Assembly: GCF_020217465.1 (NCBI RefSeq)
Contig: NZ_CP084115.1
Location: 3,906,001 to 3,970,000 of the forward strand
Source: Cobetia amphilecti
GTDB taxonomy: Bacteria; Pseudomonadota; Gammaproteobacteria; Pseudomonadales; Halomonadaceae
Length of the DNA stretch: 64,000 bases
Direction: 5' to 3'
The notes beneath the pieces were generated by a model. The model saw only the letters and a program-made list of their open reading frames with translations. It had not been told where the DNA came from and did no database searches. The position numbers and the translations under genes were made by a program. Of this stretch, positions 19,690-27,277 are shown piece by piece; positions within the stretch are counted from its first letter, which is position 1; each line of letters begins with the position of its first letter.

Positions 19690-20601
19690 ATGACTGACAA
19701 GGCCACGGAAACTGCCAGTTCGCCGCTGTTTCCGATCCGCGAAGTCTCTCGCCTGACCGGCGTCAATTCGGTCACGCTGAGAGCCTGGGAACGCCGCTAC
19801 GGACTGATCGAGCCCCGCCGCACGCCCAAGGGGCATCGCCTGTATGCCCGCGAGGACATCGAGCGGATCGAACACATCCTGCAGTGGCTCAACCGCGGAG
19901 TACCTGTCAGCCAGGTACGCGAGCTGCTCGACCAGCCGCAGCCGGAAAGCACGCCGATGCCGGACGAAGGCAGCTGGAACGGCCAGCAGCAGCTGGCACT
20001 GGCCGCCATCGACGCCCAGGACGAGGCGCGCCTGGCCGAGCTGTACAACCAGAGTCTGGCACTGTACCCGGTCAGCAGCGTGGTCGAGCGCCTGTGGCGT
20101 CCGCTGCTCGAGCAGCTCGAGGAGCGCGGCACCGCCACCTTCGGCACCCGCCTGGCCCAGTGCTTCTTCGAGAGCTTCCTGCGCTCGCGCATCGGTGCCC
20201 GGCTGGTGTTTGCCAATCAGGAGCGTCACGCCCCGCACATCACGCTGACGCGCCTGCCGGAAGAACCGGGCCTGAGCTGGCTGCTGCTGTTCGCGCTGGT
20301 CGCCAGCGACGCCGGCTATCACGTCAGCCTGCTGGATGGCCCACTGCCGCTGGCGGAGCTGCCGCTGGCCGCAGAGCGCCTGCAGGCACAGGCCGTGGTG
20401 CTGGTCGGCACCCAGGCCGAGCGCTCGGATGTCATGCGCCGTCAGTTGCCGCGGGTCGCAGAACAATTGAGCGTGCCGCTGGCCATCGCTGGCCCGGCCG
20501 CCCAGATTCGCCAGCAGGAGCTGGTAGACGGGCCCATTGAAGGCCTGGGGGCCGACCCGATTCAGGCGGTCGCTCGCCTGAGGTCCTTGATGGCACGTTG
20601 A
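19690..20601 (+). CDS. MerR-family LitR/CarH-like regulator with degenerate cobalamin domain
   Basis: A 303-aa regulator. The MerR winged-helix domain covers residues about 13-82 (FPIREVSRLTGVNSVTLRAW, then ERRYGLIEP). A helical bundle (about 100-185) and a Rossmann-like cobalamin-type domain (about 190-300) follow, the architecture of LitR/CarH photoreceptors. The Wx9EH element of the helical bundle and the ExHxxG-type histidine of the B12 fold are not present: the corresponding part reads EEPGLSWLLLFALV. This suggests it does not sense light through adenosylcobalamin. I chose the ATG at 19690 (MTDKATE) with AGAGGT upstream. It lies 49 bp ahead of phrB, probably in one transcript. Confidence 0.88.
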   Translation: MTDKATETASSPLFPIREVSRLTGVNSVTLRAWERRYGLIEPRRTPKGHRLYAREDIERIEHILQWLNRGVPVSQVRELLDQPQPESTPMPDEGSWNGQQQLALAAIDAQDEARLAELYNQSLALYPVSSVVERLWRPLLEQLEERGTATFGTRLAQCFFESFLRSRIGARLVFANQERHAPHITLTRLPEEPGLSWLLLFALVASDAGYHVSLLDGPLPLAELPLAAERLQAQAVVLVGTQAERSDVMRRQLPRVAEQLSVPLAIAGPAAQIRQQELVDGPIEGLGADPIQAVARLRSLMAR

Positions 20602-20650
20602 TCGCAGGCTCCTGCTCGGCATTGGTTTCACCGATCGCCAAGGAGCCCCG

Positions 20651-22147
20651 ATGTCATCTGACTCACCATCCGCCTCTTCCCCCGCCTCCGCACCAGCGGG
20701 GGCTCCCCTGCAGCTGGTCTGGCTGCGCAGTGACCTGCGCGTACACGACAACACTGCTCTCTCGCAGGCCGCCGCACGCGGCCCGGTCGTGGCCGTCGTC
20801 GCCCCCTGCCTGGCGCAGTGGGTCGAGCACGGCCACGGCGCCAACAAGCTCGACTTCCTGCGCCGCGGCCTGCATGTCCTGCAACAGGCACTCGCCGGCT
20901 ATCACATCCCGCTCAAGGTGCTCGACTGCGACACCTTCGCCGAGGTGCCCGAGGCACTGGCCGCACTGTGCGACGAGCTGGGCGCCCAGGCCCTGCACTT
21001 CAATGACGAATATGCCGTCAATGAGCGTGAGCGCGACCGGCGCGTGCGCGAGCGCCTTGCCGGGGGCGACGTCCGCCTGCATCGCTATACCGACATGCTG
21101 GCCTTCACGCCCGGAGAGCTGCTGACCGGCAAGGGCGATTACTACGGCGTCTTCACCCCCTTCTCCAAGCGCTGGCACAAGGAAGTCGATTCCCGTCGTC
21201 TGGCGCTGAACGAGGCACCTGAAGTGCAAGCCACGCCCCGTGACCCCCAGGGGCGCGAGATCCACGGCGACGCCATCCCGCCACTGCCCGAGACGCTCAA
21301 GGGCGAGCCGGCGACAGCGCTGGACGCCGAGCTGTGGCCGGCCGGCGAAGAGGCCGCGCAGGAGCGTCTGGAACGCTTTCTGACCTTCCGCGCGCGCCGC
21401 TATCATGAGCAGCGCGATATCCCCGCCACCCGTGGCACCAGCGAGCTATCGCCCTATCTGGCGCTGGGCATGATCTCGGCCCGCCAATGCTACGCCGCCG
21501 TACTGGCAGAGAACGGCAGCCTCGCCGATGGCGATGTCGGCCTGACCAGCTGGGTCAACGAGCTGATCTGGCGTGAGTTCTACCAGCATATCCTGGTCGG
21601 CTTCCCGCGCGTCAATCGCCACCGCCCCTTCCAGCGCCACACCGAGGCCCTGCAGTGGCGCGATGACGACGCAGGCTTTGCCGCCTGGTGCGAGGGCCGT
21701 ACCGGCTACCCCATCGTCGATGCCGCCATGCGTCAGCTGGTGCAGACCGGCTGGATGCACAATCGCCTGCGCATGGTGACGGCGATGTTCCTCACCAAGC
21801 ATCTGCTGATCGACTGGCGGCGTGGCGAGGCCTTCTTCATGACCCATCTCGTCGATGGTGAGCTGGGCGCCAACAATGGTGGCTGGCAATGGGCGGCCTC
21901 CACCGGCACCGACGCCGCGCCCTATTTCCGCATCTTCAATCCGACCACCCAGGGCCAGCGCTTCGACAAGGACGGCGAGTTCATCGCGAGCATGGTGCCG
22001 GAACTGGCCGAGCTGCCGGCCAAGCGGCGCCACCAGCCCAGTGCGGATGACTGCCAACAGACGGGCTACCCACGACCGATCGTCGACCACAAGGCCGCCC
22101 GCCAGCGGGCGCTGGATACCTTCAAGGCGCTGTCAAAAAGCGAATGA
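20651..22147 (+). CDS. phrB: Deoxyribodipyrimidine photolyase (class I CPD photolyase)
   Basis: Uses blue light and reduced FAD to split cyclobutane pyrimidine dimers. The N-terminal antenna domain begins QLVWLRSDLRVHDNTAL. The FAD domain includes TRGTSELSPYLALGMIS, WVNELIWREFYQHIL, GRTGYPIVDAAMRQL and GWMHNRLRMVTAMFLTKHLLIDWRRGE. The final GANNGGWQWAASTGTDAAPYFRIFNP is the strongest photolyase signature. The 498-aa length includes about 20 extra Ser/Ala/Pro residues at the N-terminus. AAGGAG precedes the ATG. It is controlled with the LitR-like gene just upstream, and a strong hairpin follows it. Confidence 0.96.
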   Translation: MSSDSPSASSPASAPAGAPLQLVWLRSDLRVHDNTALSQAAARGPVVAVVAPCLAQWVEHGHGANKLDFLRRGLHVLQQALAGYHIPLKVLDCDTFAEVPEALAALCDELGAQALHFNDEYAVNERERDRRVRERLAGGDVRLHRYTDMLAFTPGELLTGKGDYYGVFTPFSKRWHKEVDSRRLALNEAPEVQATPRDPQGREIHGDAIPPLPETLKGEPATALDAELWPAGEEAAQERLERFLTFRARRYHEQRDIPATRGTSELSPYLALGMISARQCYAAVLAENGSLADGDVGLTSWVNELIWREFYQHILVGFPRVNRHRPFQRHTEALQWRDDDAGFAAWCEGRTGYPIVDAAMRQLVQTGWMHNRLRMVTAMFLTKHLLIDWRRGEAFFMTHLVDGELGANNGGWQWAASTGTDAAPYFRIFNPTTQGQRFDKDGEFIASMVPELAELPAKRRHQPSADDCQQTGYPRPIVDHKAARQRALDTFKALSKSE

Positions 22148-22154
22148 CCCCTCA

Positions 22155-22188
22155 AGCGGCCTGCTGATCTTCAGCAGGCCGCTCTTGT
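22155..22188 (+). terminator. Hairpin behind phrB, probable (partial) terminator
   Basis: Thirteen-bp perfect stem from 22155-22167 to 22171-22183 with loop TCT, followed by the weak T-tract CTTGTAT. It lies 7 bp behind the phrB stop and before the NTF2-like gene on the same strand, so it may reduce read-through rather than abolish it. Confidence 0.65.
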
Positions 22189-22211
22189 ATCCCCCCTTCA
22201 GGAGCATTGCC

Positions 22212-22712
22212 ATGCAATCGCTACCCGACGAGATGAGCCCGGCCCTGACTCGGGTATGTCGTCTTTACGAAAAGCTGGACAAAACCTCTACAGAACTGCT
22301 CAAATCAGTCTACAGTGACGATATCGTCTTCCGCGACCCCCTGCATGAAGTCCGCGGCCTGACGGCACTCAACGCCTATTTCTCAGGGTTGTACATGAAT
22401 GTCGCCGCCATCGACTTCGTCTTTCATCACCCGCTGGGGCCGATGCCTGCGCAAGCCGCCGGCTCTGCGGATGAAGGCAATGCGGATGAAGGTAATGAAC
22501 AGGGACTTGCCTGGCTCAGCTGGACGATGACCTATCGCCATCCCCGCCTGAACGGGGGCAAGGACATCAGCGTGCAGGGCGCCTCACGCCTCGAGTTCCG
22601 AGACGGGAAGGTCATCCAGCACCGTGATTTCTTCGATGCCGGTGAGCTGCTCTACGAGCAGGTGCCCGTACTGCGCAACGTGATCGGCCTGCTGAAACGT
22701 CGCATGGACTGA
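22212..22712 (+). CDS. NTF2/SnoaL-like domain protein
   Basis: A 166-aa protein with the NTF2-like alpha-beta cone pattern: a helical start, then VYSDDIVFRDPLHEVRGLTALNAYFSGLY, and strands ending LEFRDGKVIQHRDFFDAGELLY. Proteins of this type accompany photolyase/LitR clusters in other gammaproteobacteria; their ligand is unknown. AGGAG precedes the ATG. An in-frame 15-bp tandem duplication (22467-22496) encodes ADEGNADEGN in a surface loop, which looks like a recent expansion. The gene follows phrB after a hairpin. Confidence 0.85.
   Translation: MQSLPDEMSPALTRVCRLYEKLDKTSTELLKSVYSDDIVFRDPLHEVRGLTALNAYFSGLYMNVAAIDFVFHHPLGPMPAQAAGSADEGNADEGNEQGLAWLSWTMTYRHPRLNGGKDISVQGASRLEFRDGKVIQHRDFFDAGELLYEQVPVLRNVIGLLKRRMD
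22467..22496 (+). repeat. Two-copy 15-bp in-frame tandem duplication
   Basis: Two copies of the 15-mer GCGGATGAAGGCAAT (one mismatch in the second) lie inside the NTF2-like gene, adding an ADEGN repeat without breaking the frame. Confidence 0.8.
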
Positions 22713-22808
22713 GTATCAAGAGGGTTGAGCTCTGGCGACATCCATACGGACACGCCCGGCGTTCTCTGAGTCAGTGTCACCCAGATTTGCCAGGCCAGGC
22801 AGGCAAGG

Positions 22809-22858
22809 CGCAGACACGCAGACACGCAGACACGCAGACACAGTCAGGCACGCAGACA
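22809..22858 (+). repeat. 8-bp tandem repeat tract upstream of the SDR gene
   Basis: Four perfect copies of CGCAGACA (22809-22840), a fifth copy at 22851-22858 and looser GACAC/GGCACG variants run up to about 22879, all in the 186-bp spacer ahead of the SDR start. The period of eight is not a multiple of three, and the tract is non-coding on present evidence. Confidence 0.85.
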
Positions 22859-22898
22859 CAGACAGGCACGCCAGACACGTACATGCCAAGGAGGGGAA

Positions 22899-23723
22899 AT
22901 GGCCAGTCATGGTTCGAGCACCACATCGACGACCACATCGACGACCGCAAAGGCTCGCAAACGCATCTGGCTGACCGGCGCCAGCTCCGGCATTGGCGAA
23001 GGACTGGCACGCCGGCTGCTGGCGGATGGCCACCGGGTCGCCCTGAGCGCGCGCTCCGCCGACAAGCTGGAGGCTATCGCAGCCGATGCCGAGCAAGGCC
23101 CCGGGCAAGCGCTGGTCGTGACGCTCGACCTCACCGACCGTGAGGCCATCCGCGCGGCGGCCAGCCAGATAGAGGCCAGCTTTGGTGGACTCGACCTTGC
23201 ACTGCTCAACGCTGGCACCTGCGAATATCTGGATGCACGGGAATTCGAGGCAGACCTGGTCCACCGCGTGTTCGCGACCAACTTCCAGGCCGCCGTGGAT
23301 GTGATCGAAAGCGCCTTGCCGCTGCTGCGCATGGCAGCGGCAGACGGCGGTGAGCGGCCGCAGCTGGCAGCGGTCTCCAGTGCCTCGGCCTACCTGCCGC
23401 TGCCACGCGCGGAGGCGTATGGCGCCTCCAAGGCCGCGGTGAGCTACTTCCTGGAGTCGCTGCGACTGGACCTCGACAACCAGGGCATCGATGTCAGCGT
23501 GATTCACCCCGGCTTCGTCAAGACGCCGCTGACCGAGCGCAATGACTTCCCGATGCCGATGCAGGTCACTGTCGATCAGGCGGTCGAGGCGATCGTGGCG
23601 GGGCTCGCGCGTCATCGGCTCGACATCCATTTCCCGCGACGCTTCACGCTGCTGGTCAAGTTGCTGGGCATCCTGCCCGCCCCCTTGCGCCGCAGCATCG
23701 GTCTACGCATGACCCGCGACTGA
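22899..23723 (+). CDS. Short-chain dehydrogenase/reductase
   Basis: Classical SDR fold, 274 aa. The cofactor site IWLTGASSGIGEGLARRL (TGxxxGxG) begins at about residue 23, then come LLNAGTCEY (NAG), the catalytic Ser in VSSASAYLP and YGASKAAVSYF (YxxxK). HPGFVKTPLTERNDFPMP follows the active site. The first 16 residues are a Ser/Thr-rich tract from two 12-bp repeats (22921-22944) and are not part of the fold. A strong AAGGAGG precedes the ATG. It is in the lipid-modification part of the light cluster, so the substrate may be a fatty-acyl or lipid ketone/alcohol (inference). Confidence 0.9.
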   Translation: MASHGSSTTSTTTSTTAKARKRIWLTGASSGIGEGLARRLLADGHRVALSARSADKLEAIAADAEQGPGQALVVTLDLTDREAIRAAASQIEASFGGLDLALLNAGTCEYLDAREFEADLVHRVFATNFQAAVDVIESALPLLRMAAADGGERPQLAAVSSASAYLPLPRAEAYGASKAAVSYFLESLRLDLDNQGIDVSVIHPGFVKTPLTERNDFPMPMQVTVDQAVEAIVAGLARHRLDIHFPRRFTLLVKLLGILPAPLRRSIGLRMTRD

Positions 23724-23819
23724 GTGCGCGGCAGGCAAACCCGACGAGGTCTGCCCGCGCCGAATACCCGGCAACGCTTCTGCTCATGACGACATGGTGC
23801 GTTCTTCTTCTGGAGTGGC

Positions 23820-25166
23820 ATGAACACGACAACTACCTACGCGACAGCGTCTCTACCCCGCCAGCGGATTGCCGTCATCGGCAGCGGCATCAGCGGCATG
23901 TCAGCGGCCTACTACCTGAGTCGCAAGCATGAAGTGCATGTCTTCGAGTCAGCCGAGCGCCTGGGCGGCCACACCGCCACCATGGATGTGCAGTGCGCCG
24001 ATGGCAGCGACTGGGCCATCGACACCGGCTTCATCGTCTTCAATGACCGCACCTACCCGCATTTCCAGCGCCTGCTGGAACGCCTCGACGTGGCCTATCA
24101 GCCCACCGAGATGAGCTTCTCGGTGCATACCACCGCCGAGGACTTCGAGTACAACGGCCATACCCTGCTGTCGCTGTTCGCCCAGAAGCGCAATCTGCTG
24201 CGCCCGCGCTTCTATCGCCTGCTGCGCGACATCCTGCGCTTCAACAAGCAGGCTGCCGCCGATCTGGACAACGGCAAGCTCGCCGAGGGCGCGACCCTGG
24301 GCAGCTACCTGGATGCCAATGGCTACTCGCAGGTATTCCGTGAGCATTACCTGCTGCCGATGGGCGCGGCGATCTGGTCCGCCAGCATCGCGGATATCGC
24401 GCAGTTCCCGCTGCTGTTCTTCGTGCGCTTCTTCCGCCATCACGGCCTGCTGTCGGTCAATGACCGCCCACAGTGGTTCACGCTGATCGGCGGCTCGCGC
24501 GCCTATATCGCGCCGCTGACCGAAGGCTATGCCGAGCGCATTCGCCTCAACAGCAAGATCACCCGGGTCCTGCGCGACGCCGACGGCGTGACGCTTGAGC
24601 ATGCCGATGGCCGCCGTGAACGCTTCGACCAGGTGGTGATGGCGTGTCATGCGCCGCAGGCACTGGCGCTGCTCGGCGATGCCAGCGAGCAGGAGCGCGC
24701 GGTGCTGGGGGCGATCACGACCCAGCGCAATGAGGTGGTGATGCATACCGACACCTCGCTGCTGCCCAGGCGCAAGGCGGCCTGGGCGAGCTGGAACTAC
24801 CGCCTCGACGGGCGCGACGACGCCCAGCGGGCCAGCGTCACCTACGACATGAACATCCTGCAACGCCTTGATGAGCGCGAGCACCCGCCCCGCGAGACCT
24901 TCTGCATCACGCTCAATGACAGCGACGCGATTGATCCCGCTCGGGTGCTGGGCCGTTATGCCTATGACCACCCGCGCTTCACGCTGGCCGCCGAAGCCGC
25001 CAAGGCACGCTTCACGCAGATTTCCGGCGCGCAGGCCAAGGCGGAGGGCGCGGTGGGCCGAACCCATTTCTGTGGCGCCTGGTGGCGCAACGGCTTTCAC
25101 GAGGATGGCGTATGGAGTGCGCTGCGGGTCGCCGAGGCACTGGGTGCGCGCGAGGCAGACGATTGA
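23820..25166 (+). CDS. FAD-dependent amine oxidase-family oxidoreductase
   Basis: A 448-aa flavoprotein. The ADP-binding site RIAVIGSGISGMSAAYYLS starts near residue 15, followed by the ESAERLGGHT block and, at the C-terminus, FCGAWWRNGFHEDGVWSALRVAEAL. This is the FAD/NAD(P)-binding protein found beside DUF1365 and CFA-synthase-like genes in sigmaE/ChrR- and LitR-linked clusters. Some relatives act on fatty-acyl chains, for example as desaturases in furan-fatty-acid synthesis. It overlaps the next gene by the sequence TTGA, so translation is coupled. Confidence 0.88.
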   Translation: MNTTTTYATASLPRQRIAVIGSGISGMSAAYYLSRKHEVHVFESAERLGGHTATMDVQCADGSDWAIDTGFIVFNDRTYPHFQRLLERLDVAYQPTEMSFSVHTTAEDFEYNGHTLLSLFAQKRNLLRPRFYRLLRDILRFNKQAAADLDNGKLAEGATLGSYLDANGYSQVFREHYLLPMGAAIWSASIADIAQFPLLFFVRFFRHHGLLSVNDRPQWFTLIGGSRAYIAPLTEGYAERIRLNSKITRVLRDADGVTLEHADGRRERFDQVVMACHAPQALALLGDASEQERAVLGAITTQRNEVVMHTDTSLLPRRKAAWASWNYRLDGRDDAQRASVTYDMNILQRLDEREHPPRETFCITLNDSDAIDPARVLGRYAYDHPRFTLAAEAAKARFTQISGAQAKAEGAVGRTHFCGAWWRNGFHEDGVWSALRVAEALGAREADD

Positions 25167-25981
25167 AGGCGCCCGCCAGCCGCATCGGTTATGGCACGCT
25201 GCGCCACCGTCGCCACGCGCCGCGCCAGCATGCCTTTCGCTATCGCGTCGCCATGGCATGGCTGGCACTGGATGAGTTGCCGGCACTGATGGCCGGCACG
25301 CGCCTGGTGAGCGCCAGTCACGCCGCGCCACTGGCCTTTCGCGACAGTGACCATCTGCCGCCCGCGGTCCACGACATTGCCGATGGCCCACTCGAGGAAC
25401 GGGTGCGCGCCGCCTGCCAGCGCGAGCTTGCCCGCAGTGGCGATCACGCGCCGCTGCCGCAGGGTCGCATCTTTCTGCTGACCCAGCTGCGCCACTTCGG
25501 GATCGGCTTCAACCCGATCCGCCTCTATTACCTCTATCACGCCTCAGGCCAGCTGGGCGCCGTGCTCGGTGAGGTGACCAATATCCCCTGGGGGGAGCGC
25601 GTGCTGTATGCCGCCCGTACGGACCCGCAGCGTCGCATGCAGGCGGCGCAGTTCGACAAGCGCATGCATGTCTCGCCCTTCATGCCGATGGGCATGCGCT
25701 ATCACTGGCGCTTCAACGACCCCAGCGCGGATGAGCTGTTGCTGCACATGGAAAACCACCCCCTCACCGGGGATACGGCGCGGAAAGCGCAGCACTCGCT
25801 GTTCGATGCCAGCCTGAGCCTGCATCTGGAACCGGCTACCCCGCGCGCCTTTCATCGCCTGCTGCTGCGTTTCCCCTGGATGACGCTCAAGACGGTCGCA
25901 GGCATTCATTTCGAGGCGCTGCGTCTGGCGCTCAAGCGCGTGCCGATCTTCGACCATCCGCGCTCGCCGTCTTCATCATGA
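25163..25981 (+). CDS. DUF1365 domain protein
   Basis: About 272 aa. The family blocks are visible: RIGYGTLRHRRHAPRQHAFRYRV near the start, LLTQLRHFGIGFNPIRLYYLY, ALGEVTNIPWGER-like VLGEVTNIPWGERVLY, and FDKRMHVSPFMPM followed by YHWRF. The biochemical role of DUF1365 is not settled; it is almost always next to a CFA-type methyltransferase and an FAD oxidoreductase, as here. I propose the TTG at 25163, which overlaps the upstream stop (TTGA) and gives the family start LKAPASRIGYG. ATG codons at 25082 or 25112 would place the start inside the upstream gene. Confidence 0.87.
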   Translation: MKAPASRIGYGTLRHRRHAPRQHAFRYRVAMAWLALDELPALMAGTRLVSASHAAPLAFRDSDHLPPAVHDIADGPLEERVRAACQRELARSGDHAPLPQGRIFLLTQLRHFGIGFNPIRLYYLYHASGQLGAVLGEVTNIPWGERVLYAARTDPQRRMQAAQFDKRMHVSPFMPMGMRYHWRFNDPSADELLLHMENHPLTGDTARKAQHSLFDASLSLHLEPATPRAFHRLLLRFPWMTLKTVAGIHFEALRLALKRVPIFDHPRSPSSS

Positions 25982-25991
25982 GGAACTCATC

Positions 25992-27275
25992 ATGAGCCAA
26001 TTCGAACCCGCTCCCCCCACATTGGCCACGACCCGGGCACCGGCGGACCGCCTGACGCGGCTGCTGCGGCCACGCCTGCTGCGCATGCTCGACAAGCTCG
26101 AGGGTGGCAGCCTGACGGTGCTGGAAGGCCGTGAGCGCCACGTGCTGGGCAAGGGCGGCGCGCGCAACGTCACACTGCGTATCCATGACTCACGCGCCTG
26201 GCGGCGCATGGCGCTGGGTGGCACCGTCGCGGCGGCGGAGGCCTACATGGATGGCCAGTGGGAGACGGATGATCTGGTCGGGCTGGTGCGCCTGTTCGCC
26301 TACAACCTCGAACAGGTCAATGACTCGGTGGACAGCGGGACGTCGCGCCTGTCCAAGTGGGCGCTGAGCGTCGCCTACGCGCTGGCGCGCAATACGCTAG
26401 CGGGTTCGAAGCGCAACATCTCGGCGCATTACGATCTCGGCAATGATCTCTTCGAGCTGTTTCTCGATCGCGAGCACCGCATGTATTCCGCGGCGGTGTT
26501 CCCCTATCCCGAAGCCAGTCTGGAGGCGGCCTCCACCCACAAGCTGGAGAAACTGTTCAACCTGCTGGAACTCGGGCCGCAGCATCACCTGCTGGAAATC
26601 GGCACCGGCTGGGGCGGGCTGGCGATCCATGCCGCAAGAACACGCGGCTGCCGCGTGACCACCACGACCATCTCCGATGAGCAGCACGCCTATACCCAGG
26701 CGCGCATCGCCGCGGAAGGGCTGGAAGATCGCATCACGCTGCTCAAGGAAGACTACCGGGCACTGGAAGGCCGCTTCGATCGCATCGTCTCGGTGGAGAT
26801 GATCGAGGCGGTCGGCCATCAGTATCTGCCGACCTATCTGAAGACCCTCGAGCGCCTGCTCGAACCGGCAGGCCTGATCGCGCTGCAGGCCATCACGATC
26901 CGCGATCAGCGCTTCGTGGCCGCCAGCCGCGAGATGGACTTCATCAAGCGCTACATCTTCCCCGGCGGCTTCCTGCCGTCCCATGCGGCGATTCTCAGCG
27001 CCATGCAACAGGATACCCAGCTGAACCTGTTGCAGCTCGAGGATATCGGCCTGCACTACGCCGCCACGCTCAAGGCCTGGGGGCAGCGCTTCGAGGCGCG
27101 TCTCGGTGAGGTCTATGCGCAGGGCTACGACGAGCGCTTCGTGCGCATGTGGCGTTACTACCTGGCGTACTGCGAGGGGGGCTTCCGCGAGCGCACCATC
27201 GGCACCTGTCAGCTGCTGCTGGGGGGGCCGGGGGCGCGTCCGGTACAGGCGGGGCTCCAGGATTGGGACGCCTGA
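25992..27275 (+). CDS. Cyclopropane-fatty-acyl-phospholipid synthase family methyltransferase
   Basis: SAM-dependent methyltransferase acting on unsaturated acyl chains of membrane phospholipids, 427 aa. The Cfa-type helical N-domain precedes NISAHYDLGNDLFELFLD. SAM motif I is LLEIGTGWGGLAIHAA (about residue 200), then SVEMIEAVGHQYLPTY and a C-terminus ending in the YYLAYCEGGFRERTIG block. Against the E. coli Cfa bicarbonate pocket, Glu (272) and Tyr (356) are kept, but Cys139 is Ala167 (YSAAVF for YSCAYW) and His266 is Gln299. That favours a methyl-alkene product over a cyclopropane. AGGA precedes the ATG, 10 bp after the DUF1365 gene. Confidence 0.9.
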   Translation: MSQFEPAPPTLATTRAPADRLTRLLRPRLLRMLDKLEGGSLTVLEGRERHVLGKGGARNVTLRIHDSRAWRRMALGGTVAAAEAYMDGQWETDDLVGLVRLFAYNLEQVNDSVDSGTSRLSKWALSVAYALARNTLAGSKRNISAHYDLGNDLFELFLDREHRMYSAAVFPYPEASLEAASTHKLEKLFNLLELGPQHHLLEIGTGWGGLAIHAARTRGCRVTTTTISDEQHAYTQARIAAEGLEDRITLLKEDYRALEGRFDRIVSVEMIEAVGHQYLPTYLKTLERLLEPAGLIALQAITIRDQRFVAASREMDFIKRYIFPGGFLPSHAAILSAMQQDTQLNLLQLEDIGLHYAATLKAWGQRFEARLGEVYAQGYDERFVRMWRYYLAYCEGGFRERTIGTCQLLLGGPGARPVQAGLQDWDA

Positions 27276-27277
27276 AC

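Noticed and set aside
22389-22396. TTGTACAT inside the NTF2-like gene as a third operator copy
   Set aside because: It is within coding sequence, unpaired with a second repeat and away from any promoter.
22806-22880. Short regular repeats that might suggest a CRISPR array
   Set aside because: Units are only 8 bp, head to tail without spacers, and no cas gene is near; it is a simple-sequence tract.
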